From Chryseobacterium sp. SSA4.19 (lineage in GTDB: Bacteria > Bacteroidota > Bacteroidia > Flavobacteriales > Weeksellaceae): a DNA stretch of 64,000 nucleotides. Each line of letters opens with the position of its first letter. Position 1 is the first letter of the stretch. The stretch covers positions 76,089 to 140,088 of the forward strand of contig NZ_JAKVIP010000002.1 in NCBI RefSeq assembly GCF_022601875.1, given 5' to 3'. The notes under the pieces were generated by a model. It was not told the origin of the DNA. It worked only from the letters and a program-made list of their open reading frames with translations, and searched no databases. A program made the translations under genes and the position numbers. Positions 55,078 through 64,000 of the stretch are shown here, in pieces.

Positions 55078-57147
55078 ATGAAGAAGTTATTACTGCTGAC
55101 TATTTTGTTTTTTTCACAACTGCTTTTCTCACAATCAGATTGTATTTCAGCAATTCCTGTTTGTGGAAATTCAAATATTTCCTATAATCCAAGCAGCAAC
55201 GGCACCATTCCGGAAGCAACAGCCAACAGTTGCCTGGATGTAGAGCACTATTCAGTATGGTATGTATTTACCGCCGCTACCAGTGGAACAATTGAATTCA
55301 CTATAAATCCGAATACGGTTCCCAATGTACTGCACTATGACTATGATTTTGCCGTATATGGCCCCAATATCAATTGTGCTACATGGGATTTCGGGAATGC
55401 CATCAGATGTAATTTTTCCGGAACCAGCGGTGCAACAGGATTAAGTTCCACCATAACGGGAGACCAATGGGAAGAGCCTCTGGATGTTATTGCAGGAGAG
55501 ACCTACTATCTTCTTATTGATAACTATATCCCAAGCAACCCGTATGGATTTTCATTAACCTGGGGAGGAACGGCTACCCTATCTTCAGCCTTTACTGACC
55601 CCACTTTAGCTCCAAACCCTTTTGTTGCACCAGGGACCCCCAATCCTGCAGGCGGACCGAACGAAGTGGAAACCTGCCCTTTACCGGGAATGTTTGACTT
55701 CAGCACACTGTCAGCAGAAATTTTAAATGGAAATCCGAACTTTATTATCAGCTATCACACTACTGCTAATGATGCCTTATTCGGGACAGCGCCTGTTACA
55801 GCACCCATTACAGTTGATGCAACAAGCACTTATTATTACAGCATTCATTATCAGGATCCTGCCGATCCAGACAATCCACTGAATGCCTGCAGACAGACAG
55901 GATCATTTAAATTCAAATTAGGTGAAATCCCCGTCCATAACACTACTGTTTTTGCCTGCGCCAATAACGGAGCAACTACCGGGACATTTAATCTTACTAC
56001 TGCTGATGTTTATTTTGACGCTACTGCAACTAAGAAATTTTATCTTACGCTGAATGACCTTAATGCGGGTGTTAATGAAATCCAAAATACAAACAACTAT
56101 GTATCCGGCGAAAAAACATTATATGTAAAAGTAATAACCTCCGCAGGATGCATTGGCGATACCACCGTAAACCTGGCATTCCATCCTAAAGTAATTGCTT
56201 ACGATGCCAGTATGGAATCTTGTTTTATTGAGTTTAATGTAACATCTGCCGCTTTTAATTTAAATCTGGCTAACGTAACTTCACAAACGGGACATACAAA
56301 AGTGTTTTATAAAACACAGGCGGATGCCATTGCCGGGATCAATCCGATTGTAATAGCGGATCCATATGTTTCAACCAGCGGGGTTGTTTATGTAAGAGTT
56401 ATAAGCGAAAAAGGATGTTATGCAATTTCCAAAATCACGTTAAAAGTTTTACCTCCTGTAAAATCAAATGTCCTGAAAGACAAAATCATCTGTATAGAAG
56501 ATACGACAACTTTAGATGCAGGAGCCGGCTTTGATGGCTATGAATGGAGCACAGGAGCAACCACCCAGTCTATCACCAATGTTGGTGCAGGAGCTTATTG
56601 GGTAAAATTAAAAACAGGGCAATGCTGGACATTACAGGAAGTGAAGGTAAATGCTTCTGTACAGCCCGTTATCACCAACATTGAGATCACCAATGATTCA
56701 TTCACAGTAACGGTAAACGGAGGAAAACCACCATACAAGTATTCTTTGGACGGAATAAACTGGCAGGATTCCAATGTGTTTACAGGTCTTCCGAGAGGAG
56801 AAAATAAGGTGTATGTAAAAGATGCTTACGACTGTAATCCTATCGAAGTACAGGTTACTGTTCCAAACCTGATCAATGCCATTACGCCGAACGGAGATAA
56901 CGTCAATGATTACATAGACTATTCAGCGCTGTCTTATAAGAAAAATTTGGTATTCACCATATATGACCGATACGGAAACATGATGTACACTGCTGATAAA
57001 ATGAGAGATTACAAATGGGACGGAACTACCGGTGGCAAAAAAGTAATGACAGGAACATATTGGTACACGATTACATGGAATGAAAACAATAAGAACAGTA
57101 CACCGACCAAATACAGCGGATGGATACTGGTAAAAAATATAAAATAA
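55078..57147 (+). CDS. T9SS type B surface protein 2 (CUB-like N-terminus)
   Basis: A 689-residue secreted protein with signal peptide MKKLLLLTILFFSQLLFSQ. The N-terminal domain matches protein 1 (EHYSVWYVFTAATSGTIEF, DYDFAVYGPN). Two repeats follow (VFACANNGATTGTFNL near 298; MESCFIEFNVTSAAFNL near 382), then IICIEDTTTLDAGAGF and YSLDGINWQDSN. The C-terminal sorting domain has NAITPNGDNVND, KKNLVFTIYDRYG and ends VKNIK. That C-terminal third is closer to protein 3 than to protein 1, although the N-terminus is that of protein 1. No -7 box was found upstream, so it may be read through from protein 1 despite the hairpin. Confidence 0.92.
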   Translation: MKKLLLLTILFFSQLLFSQSDCISAIPVCGNSNISYNPSSNGTIPEATANSCLDVEHYSVWYVFTAATSGTIEFTINPNTVPNVLHYDYDFAVYGPNINCATWDFGNAIRCNFSGTSGATGLSSTITGDQWEEPLDVIAGETYYLLIDNYIPSNPYGFSLTWGGTATLSSAFTDPTLAPNPFVAPGTPNPAGGPNEVETCPLPGMFDFSTLSAEILNGNPNFIISYHTTANDALFGTAPVTAPITVDATSTYYYSIHYQDPADPDNPLNACRQTGSFKFKLGEIPVHNTTVFACANNGATTGTFNLTTADVYFDATATKKFYLTLNDLNAGVNEIQNTNNYVSGEKTLYVKVITSAGCIGDTTVNLAFHPKVIAYDASMESCFIEFNVTSAAFNLNLANVTSQTGHTKVFYKTQADAIAGINPIVIADPYVSTSGVVYVRVISEKGCYAISKITLKVLPPVKSNVLKDKIICIEDTTTLDAGAGFDGYEWSTGATTQSITNVGAGAYWVKLKTGQCWTLQEVKVNASVQPVITNIEITNDSFTVTVNGGKPPYKYSLDGINWQDSNVFTGLPRGENKVYVKDAYDCNPIEVQVTVPNLINAITPNGDNVNDYIDYSALSYKKNLVFTIYDRYGNMMYTADKMRDYKWDGTTGGKKVMTGTYWYTITWNENNKNSTPTKYSGWILVKNIK

Positions 57148-57163
57148 TAAATTTTCAAATACG

Positions 57164-57196
57164 TAAAAATCACCTCAATTTGGGGTGATTTTTTAT
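57164..57196 (+). terminator. Terminator after T9SS protein 2
   Basis: AAATCACC and GGTGATTT with a 9-base loop, then a T run, about 20 bases after the stop. Confidence 0.82.
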
Positions 57197-57214
57197 TTCC
57201 GCTTTCGGATACTA

Positions 57215-57249
57215 TCCCAATATTGGGAGTAACTTGTTAGTAACTTGTT
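57215..57249. promoter_or_regulatory. Palindrome plus direct repeats before dnaB (possible operator)
   Basis: A perfect 14-base palindrome TCCCAATATTGGGA (57215-57228) is followed at once by AGTAACTTGTT twice in tandem (57228-57238 and 57239-57249). The whole lies 13 to 47 bases before the dnaB -7 box. It looks like a binding site, but no factor is known. Confidence 0.4.
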
Positions 57250-57261
57250 TTCCAAAAAAAC

Positions 57262-57269
57262 TATCTTTG
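57262..57269 (+). promoter_or_regulatory. -7 box of dnaB
   Basis: TATCTTTG, a perfect -7 box, 7 bases before the ATG. The leader would be very short. Confidence 0.55.
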
Positions 57270-57276
57270 CATCATT

Positions 57277-58866
57277 ATGGCGCAGAAAGAAACTCTATCT
57301 TCATTAACGAATGGAAACTTTGCAAAAGAGCTTTCAATTGCTGACGGAAAACTCCCTCCTAATGCATTAGAATTCGAAAGACTGGTGATCGGTACTTTTT
57401 TGATTGATAAGAAAGGGCTTGACGAATCTATAGATTTATTAACACCGGAAGTTTTCTATGATCCCAGACACAGTGTCATTTTTGCCACTGTTTTAAAATT
57501 ATACGAAGGCAACCAGCCTGTCGATCTGATGACGATCATTCAGGCGCTGAAAAAGGAAGATAAATTAAGCCAGGCAGGCGGAGACAACTATCTTATTGAC
57601 CTGACCATGGGCGTAAGTTCATCAGCCCACATTGAATATCACGTACGTGTTATCCTTGAAAAATATATTTTAAGGAGCCTGATTAATGTTTCTGCAAATG
57701 TTATTGATGCTTCCTATAAAGAATCGACAGACGTATTTGAGCTTTTGGACAAAGCGGAGCAGTCCTTTTTTGAGATCACGAACGGAACGATCAAAAAAGG
57801 ATTTGATACGGCCAACTCACTGGTAAAGCAGGCAATTGAAACCATTAAGTCATTAAAAGACAAAGAAGGGCTTTCAGGGGTGCCTTCGGGTTTCCGTGAT
57901 GTGGATAAAGAAACCGGAGGCTGGCAGAATTCAGATTTGATTATTATTGCAGCACGTCCCGCCATGGGAAAAACGGCATTTTTACTTTCCATGGCAAGAA
58001 ATATTGCGGTAGGACATAAAGTCCCGATGGCTTTATTTTCTCTGGAGATGGCTTCGGTACAGCTGATCACCAGAATGATTGCCTCTGAAACAAGAATTTC
58101 TTCAGAAAAATTAAGAAAAGGAACCTTAGATGACGAAGAATGGCAGAGACTGTTCTCCAATGTATCGGAATTGGAAAATGCGCCTTTGTATATTGATGAA
58201 ACCCCTTCCCTATCGATTTTTGACTTCCGTGCAAAATGCAGGAGGCTTGTTATGCAGCATGGGGTAAGAATTATCATGGTCGATTATCTCCAGCTGATGA
58301 CCGCAGGCGGAGGCGGAAAAGGAGCAGGGAACCGTGAACAGGAAATTTCCATGATTTCACGTTCACTAAAAGCCATTGCAAAAGAACTTAATGTGCCGGT
58401 TATTGCACTTTCCCAGCTTTCGAGGAGTGTGGAAACCCGTCCCGGGAAACGGCCACAGCTTTCTGACCTCAGGGAATCCGGAGCTATTGAGCAGGATGCG
58501 GATATCGTATCTTTCATCTTCAGGCCGGAATATTATAAAATTACCGTTTGGGATAATGACGAAGAAGGCCAGGAAACCTCAACGGAAAACCAGGCAGAAC
58601 TTATTATCGCAAAACACAGAAATGGGGCAACAGCTGATGTAAGACTTTCATTCCTTAAACATTTTGCAAAATTCGGGGATGTTGAAGCTGCATTTGACGG
58701 CGGGGGCGGCGGTTATCCTTCCAGTTTCGGGCCTAACGAGCCCAGCGGTTTTGATAAAATCAAAACAACCATTCAGCCGGGCGCGGCATTTGACCTGCCG
58801 AATAAATCGCAGGTGTCCGGATCTTCAATGAATGATTTTGATGACGATGATGATTTCCCGTTTTAA
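57277..58866 (+). CDS. dnaB: Replicative DNA helicase DnaB
   Basis: A 529-residue hexameric helicase. The N-terminal DnaB domain (about 25-130) starts PPNALEFERLVIGTFLID. The RecA-like domain has ARPAMGKTAFLLSMARN near 226-242 (Walker A), SLEMASVQLITRMI, VDYLQLM near 335 (Walker B) and LSQLSRSVETRPGKRP. It ends in an acidic tail FDDDDDFPF. Length is typical for the phylum. It opens replication forks with primase. Its gene interrupts the array of T9SS genes. Confidence 0.98.
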   Translation: MAQKETLSSLTNGNFAKELSIADGKLPPNALEFERLVIGTFLIDKKGLDESIDLLTPEVFYDPRHSVIFATVLKLYEGNQPVDLMTIIQALKKEDKLSQAGGDNYLIDLTMGVSSSAHIEYHVRVILEKYILRSLINVSANVIDASYKESTDVFELLDKAEQSFFEITNGTIKKGFDTANSLVKQAIETIKSLKDKEGLSGVPSGFRDVDKETGGWQNSDLIIIAARPAMGKTAFLLSMARNIAVGHKVPMALFSLEMASVQLITRMIASETRISSEKLRKGTLDDEEWQRLFSNVSELENAPLYIDETPSLSIFDFRAKCRRLVMQHGVRIIMVDYLQLMTAGGGGKGAGNREQEISMISRSLKAIAKELNVPVIALSQLSRSVETRPGKRPQLSDLRESGAIEQDADIVSFIFRPEYYKITVWDNDEEGQETSTENQAELIIAKHRNGATADVRLSFLKHFAKFGDVEAAFDGGGGGYPSSFGPNEPSGFDKIKTTIQPGAAFDLPNKSQVSGSSMNDFDDDDDFPF

Positions 58867-58950
58867 TATAATTAAACAACAGTAAAGCCTTCATTAATCA
58901 GCAAAGTACTGATCATCAACATAAAAATTCAGAATTCAATCATTATATAA

Positions 58951-59427
58951 TTGAAAATAGAAATATACACCGACGGAGCATGCAGCGGAAATCCGGGGAA
59001 GGGCGGATACGGAATTCTCATGCGTGTTCCCGAAAAAAAATATCAGAAAACATTCTCGAAAGGTTTCCGGAAAACCACCAACAACAGAATGGAACTTCTG
59101 GCCGTTATTACAGCCTTGGAAAAGCTGAAGTCTCCTGATAATGATATCCATATTTATACGGACAGCAAATATGTAGCAGATGCCATTAATCAAAACTGGC
59201 TGCAGGGATGGGTCAAAAGACGCTGGAAGAATGTTAAAAACCCTGATCTCTGGCAAAAGTTTGTGGTACTTTATAATATCCATTGCCCAAAAATGCACTG
59301 GATCAAAGGTCATGCAGGACATTTTGAGAATGAATTATGCGATAAGCTTGCTGTAGCAGCTGCTGCATCAGATGATTTAGAGGTTGATGCCTATTTTGAA
59401 AATCTTGAAAATAATGCACTGTTCTGA
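58951..59427 (+). CDS. rnhA: Ribonuclease HI
   Basis: A 158-residue enzyme that cuts RNA in RNA-DNA hybrids. It starts with TTG at 58951, giving MKIEIYTDGACSGNPGKGGY, where the first catalytic Asp lies in YTDGACSGNPG. The others are Glu in NNRMELLAV, Asp in YTDSKYV and Asp near NELCDKLA. No ATG upstream keeps the first strand, so TTG is the likely start. The gene is downstream of dnaB by 85 bases in the same direction. Confidence 0.95.
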   Translation: MKIEIYTDGACSGNPGKGGYGILMRVPEKKYQKTFSKGFRKTTNNRMELLAVITALEKLKSPDNDIHIYTDSKYVADAINQNWLQGWVKRRWKNVKNPDLWQKFVVLYNIHCPKMHWIKGHAGHFENELCDKLAVAAAASDDLEVDAYFENLENNALF

Positions 59428-59554
59428 TTATCTTAAAAATAAATTCAAGTTGAAATTTTTAAGCATTATCTCTCTTAACTTATCATTTATTATAAAATAA
59501 CCATCAAATTCAGTAAAATTAACATTGAATACATATAAATTGATTGGGATTTAA

Positions 59555-59562
59555 TATCTTTG
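59555..59562 (+). promoter_or_regulatory. -7 box of T9SS protein 3
   Basis: TATCTTTG, a perfect -7 box, 27 bases before the ATG at 59590. Confidence 0.5.
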
Positions 59563-59589
59563 ACCCATACAATTTAAGTATTACAATAC

Positions 59590-61842
59590 ATGAATAAAAA
59601 ACTACTGGCTTATTTCACCCTTTTTTTATGCTGCTTTTTCGGAAAAATTTCTGCCCAAACGTATCAATTAACGGGAAATCCGGTCAATACTACCGGGTGG
59701 GATGTTGTTCCATCAGCAGTTGTTAGTGGTGACTTTGTACAACTTACCGCAGATCAGACTTCTCAGGTCGGTGGTGTCAAACTGAATGCCCCCATTAATC
59801 TTAAATTCTGTGATAAATGGAGGGTGGAATTTGATTTCAGAATAGACGGAAACGGAACCACCAGCTATGGACGAGGAGATGGTTTTGCATTCTGGTATCT
59901 GGCCAATCCGCCTGCATCCTACACTCAGGGCGGTGGATTAGGAATCCCCGCTAACTCTACCGGATTAATGGTAGGATTTGATATCTTCAACAACAGCACT
60001 GAGGGACAGATGAGTAAAGTTCATGTACTTTACGGCACCAATAATACTGCCGGATCAAACATCGAATTCAACAATACGGCAGGAAGCACGTTCCATACGG
60101 CAGACCTTAACCCGACCCAGCCATTTGTAGGAGCTACCTACAAGCATGTGGAAGTATTGGGACAGGTAGACCCTGCAAATCCGGCGAATTGGATCATCAA
60201 TATAAAGATAGATGGTACCGTAGTTGTTAACCAGTCTTTTGCCCCATCCGGAGGTGCAATCGGGATGACCCAGGGATACTTCGGCTTTTCAGCTTCTACA
60301 GGAGCGGCAAGTGCAAGGCACTCTATTAAGAATGCTAAAATTTACACGGATAAAGTTTCCATCAATCAGCCTTCTGTTTCAGCCAGCTTTTGCCCTAATC
60401 CAACTACCGGACAGGGAACCGTGAATCTGACAAATTATCAGAACCAGTTTGTGGCCAATCCGGCGAATTATACGTTTTCTTACAGCGTAGCAGGTACGCT
60501 AATCACGAACCCTGCCAACTACCAGTTCAGCGGGAACACAACAGTTTCCGTTTTGATTAAAGATAATTCCGGGGTATTATGTGACAATCCGGATGCAAAG
60601 ATCATTTTATCCCTTGCTCCTTTTACGGCAACACCTGCCACATTGACCGCATGCAACAATAATAATGCGGGAATGGCAACATATAACCTTACGCTCGCCA
60701 ATGTAAATGAACCGGCCGGATCAACCAAGATTTACTACAAAACCTTGTCTGACCTTAATGCCGGAATCAATCCTATAACCAATCCTAATGCATACCTGTC
60801 TGCAGCCGGAACCGTATATGTAAAAGTAACCACACCACAGGGATGTGTAGGATCTGCCGCCATCACATTGGCATTCTTCCCTCCTATCGTATCGAATGAT
60901 GCTGTATTAGAATCATGTTTTATTCAAAGTGCACCTACAACTGCTTCTTTTAATCTTACACAAGCTAACGTAACGAGCGCTTCAGGTATTGTTAAAACGT
61001 ATCACACAACCATGTCTGATGCTTTGGCAGGAACAAATATCATCCAGAACACCTTAGCCTATATTTCAACATCTTCGACAGTTTATGTGAGGATCTCCAA
61101 TACGGCAAACTGTTTCGTCATTGTTAAAATAACCCTGAAAGTTCTGCCTCCTGTATATTCTGCTGTTTTAAAAGACAAAACGATCTGTATTGATGCAAAA
61201 ACCACACTTGATGCAGGCCCGGGATTCGACACTTATCTTTGGAGCACAGGGGAAACGACTCAGGCTATTCAGGATGTTTCTCCCGGACAGTACTGGGTTC
61301 AGCTGAAATCCGGACCATGTACAGCGATACAGATCGTAAAAGTTAATCCAGCCTCACAACCTGTTATCACAAAAATTGATATTACCAATACAACGATTAC
61401 GGTAAATGTAAGCGGCGGAAAAGCACCTTACAAATATTCTTTAGACGGGATAAACTGGCAGGACTCCAACATCTTCATAGGATTGCCCAGGGGCGAAGCG
61501 ATAGTGTATGTAAAAGACTTCTACAACTGTAATCCGATTAGTGTACAGGTTACTGTTCCGAATCTGATTAATGCCATTACACCCAACGGAGATAATGTGA
61601 ATGATGTGATCGATTACAGCGCGCTGGCATATAAGAAAAACCTTGTTTTCACCATTTATGACAGATATGGAAACAAATTATATGAAGCCGATAAAATAAG
61701 AAATTACAAATGGGACGGGACTGCCGGCGGCAAAAAAGTAATGACAGGAACGTATTGGTATTCTGTTACATGGAATGAAAATGATAAAAATAATACTCAA
61801 ACCGTATATAACGGCTGGGTATTGGTAAAAAATATAGAATAA
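59590..61842 (+). CDS. T9SS type B surface protein 3 (L-type-lectin-like N-terminus)
   Basis: A 750-residue secreted protein with signal peptide MNKKLLAYFTLFLCCFFGKI, cut near SAQ. Residues about 23-255 resemble legume/L-type lectin sandwich folds (FCDKWRVEFDFRIDGNG, DGFAFWYLANPP, and a C-terminal GYFGFSASTGAASARHSIKN). Such domains bind carbohydrate. A strand-rich linker follows, then two repeats (LTACNNNNAGMATYNL; LESCFIQSAPTTASFNL), TICIDAKTTLDAGPGF and YSLDGINWQDSN. The sorting domain has NAITPNGDNVND and ends VKNIE. The N-terminus matches protein 4 and the C-terminus matches protein 2. Confidence 0.92.
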   Translation: MNKKLLAYFTLFLCCFFGKISAQTYQLTGNPVNTTGWDVVPSAVVSGDFVQLTADQTSQVGGVKLNAPINLKFCDKWRVEFDFRIDGNGTTSYGRGDGFAFWYLANPPASYTQGGGLGIPANSTGLMVGFDIFNNSTEGQMSKVHVLYGTNNTAGSNIEFNNTAGSTFHTADLNPTQPFVGATYKHVEVLGQVDPANPANWIINIKIDGTVVVNQSFAPSGGAIGMTQGYFGFSASTGAASARHSIKNAKIYTDKVSINQPSVSASFCPNPTTGQGTVNLTNYQNQFVANPANYTFSYSVAGTLITNPANYQFSGNTTVSVLIKDNSGVLCDNPDAKIILSLAPFTATPATLTACNNNNAGMATYNLTLANVNEPAGSTKIYYKTLSDLNAGINPITNPNAYLSAAGTVYVKVTTPQGCVGSAAITLAFFPPIVSNDAVLESCFIQSAPTTASFNLTQANVTSASGIVKTYHTTMSDALAGTNIIQNTLAYISTSSTVYVRISNTANCFVIVKITLKVLPPVYSAVLKDKTICIDAKTTLDAGPGFDTYLWSTGETTQAIQDVSPGQYWVQLKSGPCTAIQIVKVNPASQPVITKIDITNTTITVNVSGGKAPYKYSLDGINWQDSNIFIGLPRGEAIVYVKDFYNCNPISVQVTVPNLINAITPNGDNVNDVIDYSALAYKKNLVFTIYDRYGNKLYEADKIRNYKWDGTAGGKKVMTGTYWYSVTWNENDKNNTQTVYNGWVLVKNIE

Positions 61843-61852
61843 TTCATATTAA

Positions 61853-61884
61853 AAGATCATTCCCTCGCGGAGTGGTCTTTTTTA
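61853..61884 (+). terminator. Terminator after T9SS protein 3
   Basis: GATCATTCC and GGAGTGGTC pair with two G-T wobbles around CTCGC, then six T. Confidence 0.78.
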
Positions 61885-61928
61885 ATAAAACTAAATACAC
61901 CACCACTCAAACCAATAAACTTTATCTC

Positions 61929-63920
61929 ATGAAAAAAAAGTATACTTTTTTATTTTTCTTTATACTCTTATTTTCTAATCACCTGTTTTCACAAACCTAC
62001 CAGCTTACAGGAAATCCTGTGAGTACAACGGGATGGACAATGGTTGCCCCTACAGTAGTTAATACTGACTTTATTCAGCTGACTCCCGACTCCAATAACC
62101 AATCAGGCTCGATCAGGCTTAATGAACCGATCAACTTAAAATATTGCGATAAATGGAGAGTGGAATTTGATTTCAGAATGGATTCCAACCAGACAGCCAA
62201 CGGAGACGGCATTGCATTCTGGTATCTGGCTAATCCGCCTGTGGCAAGTGTTTTAGGATCTGGTCTTGGCGTCTCCCAGAATGCGGTTGGTTTTATTACC
62301 GGATTTGACACTTATAACAATACAACGACCGCGGTAATGAGTAAGGTACACGTTGCATACGGCCAGGTGGCGAATACGACCGACAGCAACAATGTAGAAT
62401 ATTTCAATATTCCCGGAAGTTCATTCCATTCTCCCGACATGAATACTACTCTTCCCTTTCAGGGAACTGCATACAAACACGTAGAAGTATCTGCAGAAGT
62501 GGATCCTGCGGCTCCGGCCAACTGGATTGTGAAAATCACCATAAACGGCACGCTCATATGCAACCAGTCTTTTGCTCCATCCGGAGCAGCTGCTGCTATG
62601 ACCGTGGGATATTTCGGTTTCTCAGCATCTACGGGAGGAAACAGATCAAGACACTCGATCAAAAACGTAAAGGTTTTCGTAGATAAAATTCCTTTGCTGC
62701 AAGCTGCCATTACAAAAAACATCTGCCCTGATCTTGCAGGAATGTCAACTGTTGACCTTACCACATTTAATCCTCAGCTTACCGCTAACCCAGCCAATTA
62801 TAATTTCACCTATTATATCACAGGGAGCGGAACTCCGATTGCAAACCCTACAAATTTCCAGTACAGTGCTGATACCAATATTTCTGTGGTTATTAAAGAT
62901 CCTTCATCCGTGCTATGTGATAACAATGATGCAACAATCGCATTGAAAGTTGCCCCGACAGTCAGCACGACAGACGCCACTTTAAGAACCTGTTTTATTG
63001 AAAGCAATCCTTCTACCGGACTCTTTAATCTGACTACAGCGCCGGTAATAGGTACCTCAACAGGAATTACTAAAAAATACTATCCTTCTTTAGCAGATGC
63101 CCAAAATCAGACTAACGAGATTGGAAATTCACTTAATTACATTGCTCCGGCGGGAGTAATTTACATCAGGGTAAGCAATACCTTCGGGTGTTTCAGTATT
63201 GCTAAAGTAACATTAGAGGTTATTTCCCCTGTTTTTTCCAATGTTCTTGAAGATAAAATCATCTGTATGGAAGACAAAACAACGTTGGATGCGGGACCTG
63301 GATTCACAGGCTACGAATGGAGTACCGGAGCAACCACTCAGGCAATTAACAATGTAGGAGTGGGCACCTATTGGGTAAAATTAAAAAGCGGAAATTGTGT
63401 TTCCAGACAGGAGGTTAAAGTATATCCTTCGGAACAGCCCGTGATTTCAAGTGTTGATATTTCCGGCAGTACCGTTACAGTATACGCCACCGGGGGAACT
63501 GCTCCGTACCGCTATTCCATGGACGGAATTAACTGGCAGGATTCTAATGAGTTCAAGAATATTTCACGAGGCGATGCCAAGATCTATATAAAAGATGCTT
63601 ATGACTGTGAGCCGATTGACATTACCATCGTGGTTCCGAATATCATCAATGTTATTACTCCGAACGGAGACGGCGTTAATGACGGTATTGATTATTCAGC
63701 ACTGGCCGGTAAACAAAACCTTGTATTTAATGTGTTTGACCGCTATGGAACACAGCTTCATACGGCAACCAAAGAAAACAGATACAAATGGGACGGCACA
63801 GCCGCAGGTAGGAAAGTCTCTACGGGAAATTACTGGTTCTCCGTATCATGGAAGGAAAACGACAAGAAAAATACCCCTGTAAAGTATTCGGGCTGGATAC
63901 TCGTTAAAAACAGGGATTAA
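61929..63920 (+). CDS. T9SS type B surface protein 4 (L-type-lectin-like N-terminus)
   Basis: A 663-residue secreted protein from ATG 61929. The frame opens at 61872, inside the preceding terminator, while the signal peptide (MKKKYTFLFFFILLFSNHLF) starts at 61929. The lectin-like domain (about 21-255) matches protein 3 (YCDKWRVEFDFRMDSN, DGIAFWYLANPP, GYFGFSASTGGNRSRHSIKN). Only one middle repeat is present (LRTCFIESNPSTGLFNL), one fewer than the others. Then come IICMEDKTTLDAGPGF, YSMDGINWQDSN and a sorting domain with NVITPNGDGVND and final VKNRD. The C-terminal part is that of protein 1. No -7 box was found upstream. Confidence 0.92.
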   Translation: MKKKYTFLFFFILLFSNHLFSQTYQLTGNPVSTTGWTMVAPTVVNTDFIQLTPDSNNQSGSIRLNEPINLKYCDKWRVEFDFRMDSNQTANGDGIAFWYLANPPVASVLGSGLGVSQNAVGFITGFDTYNNTTTAVMSKVHVAYGQVANTTDSNNVEYFNIPGSSFHSPDMNTTLPFQGTAYKHVEVSAEVDPAAPANWIVKITINGTLICNQSFAPSGAAAAMTVGYFGFSASTGGNRSRHSIKNVKVFVDKIPLLQAAITKNICPDLAGMSTVDLTTFNPQLTANPANYNFTYYITGSGTPIANPTNFQYSADTNISVVIKDPSSVLCDNNDATIALKVAPTVSTTDATLRTCFIESNPSTGLFNLTTAPVIGTSTGITKKYYPSLADAQNQTNEIGNSLNYIAPAGVIYIRVSNTFGCFSIAKVTLEVISPVFSNVLEDKIICMEDKTTLDAGPGFTGYEWSTGATTQAINNVGVGTYWVKLKSGNCVSRQEVKVYPSEQPVISSVDISGSTVTVYATGGTAPYRYSMDGINWQDSNEFKNISRGDAKIYIKDAYDCEPIDITIVVPNIINVITPNGDGVNDGIDYSALAGKQNLVFNVFDRYGTQLHTATKENRYKWDGTAAGRKVSTGNYWFSVSWKENDKKNTPVKYSGWILVKNRD

Positions 63921-63945
63921 ATGTAAATAACCATTCTGCATATTC

Positions 63946-63986
63946 AAAAAGATCACTTCAAATTATTTGAAGTGGTCTTTTTTTAA
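63946..63986 (+). terminator. Terminator after T9SS protein 4
   Basis: GATCACTTCAAA and TTTGAAGTGGTC (one G-T pair) around a short loop, then seven T. Confidence 0.85.
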
Positions 63987-64000
63987 TCCCTTATTTAGAA

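Noticed and set aside
57714..58277. Long minus-strand open frame (187 codons) inside dnaB
   Set aside because: It is antisense to a conserved gene, with no recognisable motifs; a codon-bias shadow.

Overview
The window reads as chromosome of a flavobacterium close to Chryseobacterium (Weeksellaceae). It is AT-rich. Its promoters show the Bacteroidota -7 box (TAnnTTTG, sometimes with an upstream TTTG). It carries a SusC/SusD pair, four surface proteins with type IX secretion (type B) sorting domains, bacillithiol synthesis, and an IF-2 with a long Gly/Asn/Gln-rich insert. No rRNA, tRNA, CRISPR array or transposase was recognised.

Layout. (1) 1-7192: a class I lanthipeptide cluster entering from the left edge. 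It has two near-identical precursor genes, a hairpin terminator, then a tightly overlapping operon: luciferase-like flavin oxidoreductase, LanC cyclase, full-length LanB dehydratase, DUF6625-type glycosyltransferase and a small C39-peptidase-like protein without its catalytic residues. (2) 7243-13645 (minus): heavy-metal RND efflux genes ending in a Fur-type regulator that is cut off exactly where the lanthipeptide cluster ends. (3) 13728-23382: housekeeping genes (aroQ, pckA, a GYDIA-type GHMP kinase, fabD, a LysM/binding-protein fusion, bshC, a porin). (4) 23533-27972: a SusC/SusD pair closed off by terminators. (5) 28271-33078 (minus): the rimP-nusA-infB operon. (6) 33296-37719: nucleotide-sugar genes (ugd, rfbB, a small secreted protein, rfbA, an SDR-like protein). 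(7) 37981-41390: carbonic anhydrase, small secreted protein, SulP transporter, second carbonic anhydrase. (8) 41629-52818: pth, two paralogous lipoproteins, mfd, small envelope proteins, a GH3-family protein and an MFS transporter. (9) 52909-63920: four large T9SS surface proteins, with dnaB and rnhA between the second and third.

How they work together. In the first region LanB would dehydrate Ser/Thr of the short Cys-rich core peptides and LanC would close thioether rings. The oxidoreductase, glycosyltransferase and C39-like protein are candidate tailoring or maturation partners. No exporter or active leader protease lies in the window, so these must be further left or elsewhere. The carbonic anhydrase/SulP block looks like a bicarbonate uptake and CO2 hydration unit.

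Most notable are the lanthipeptide operon with unusual tailoring genes, the truncated fur gene at its border, and the four T9SS proteins, whose N-terminal and C-terminal parts pair up differently, pointing to recombination within the array.
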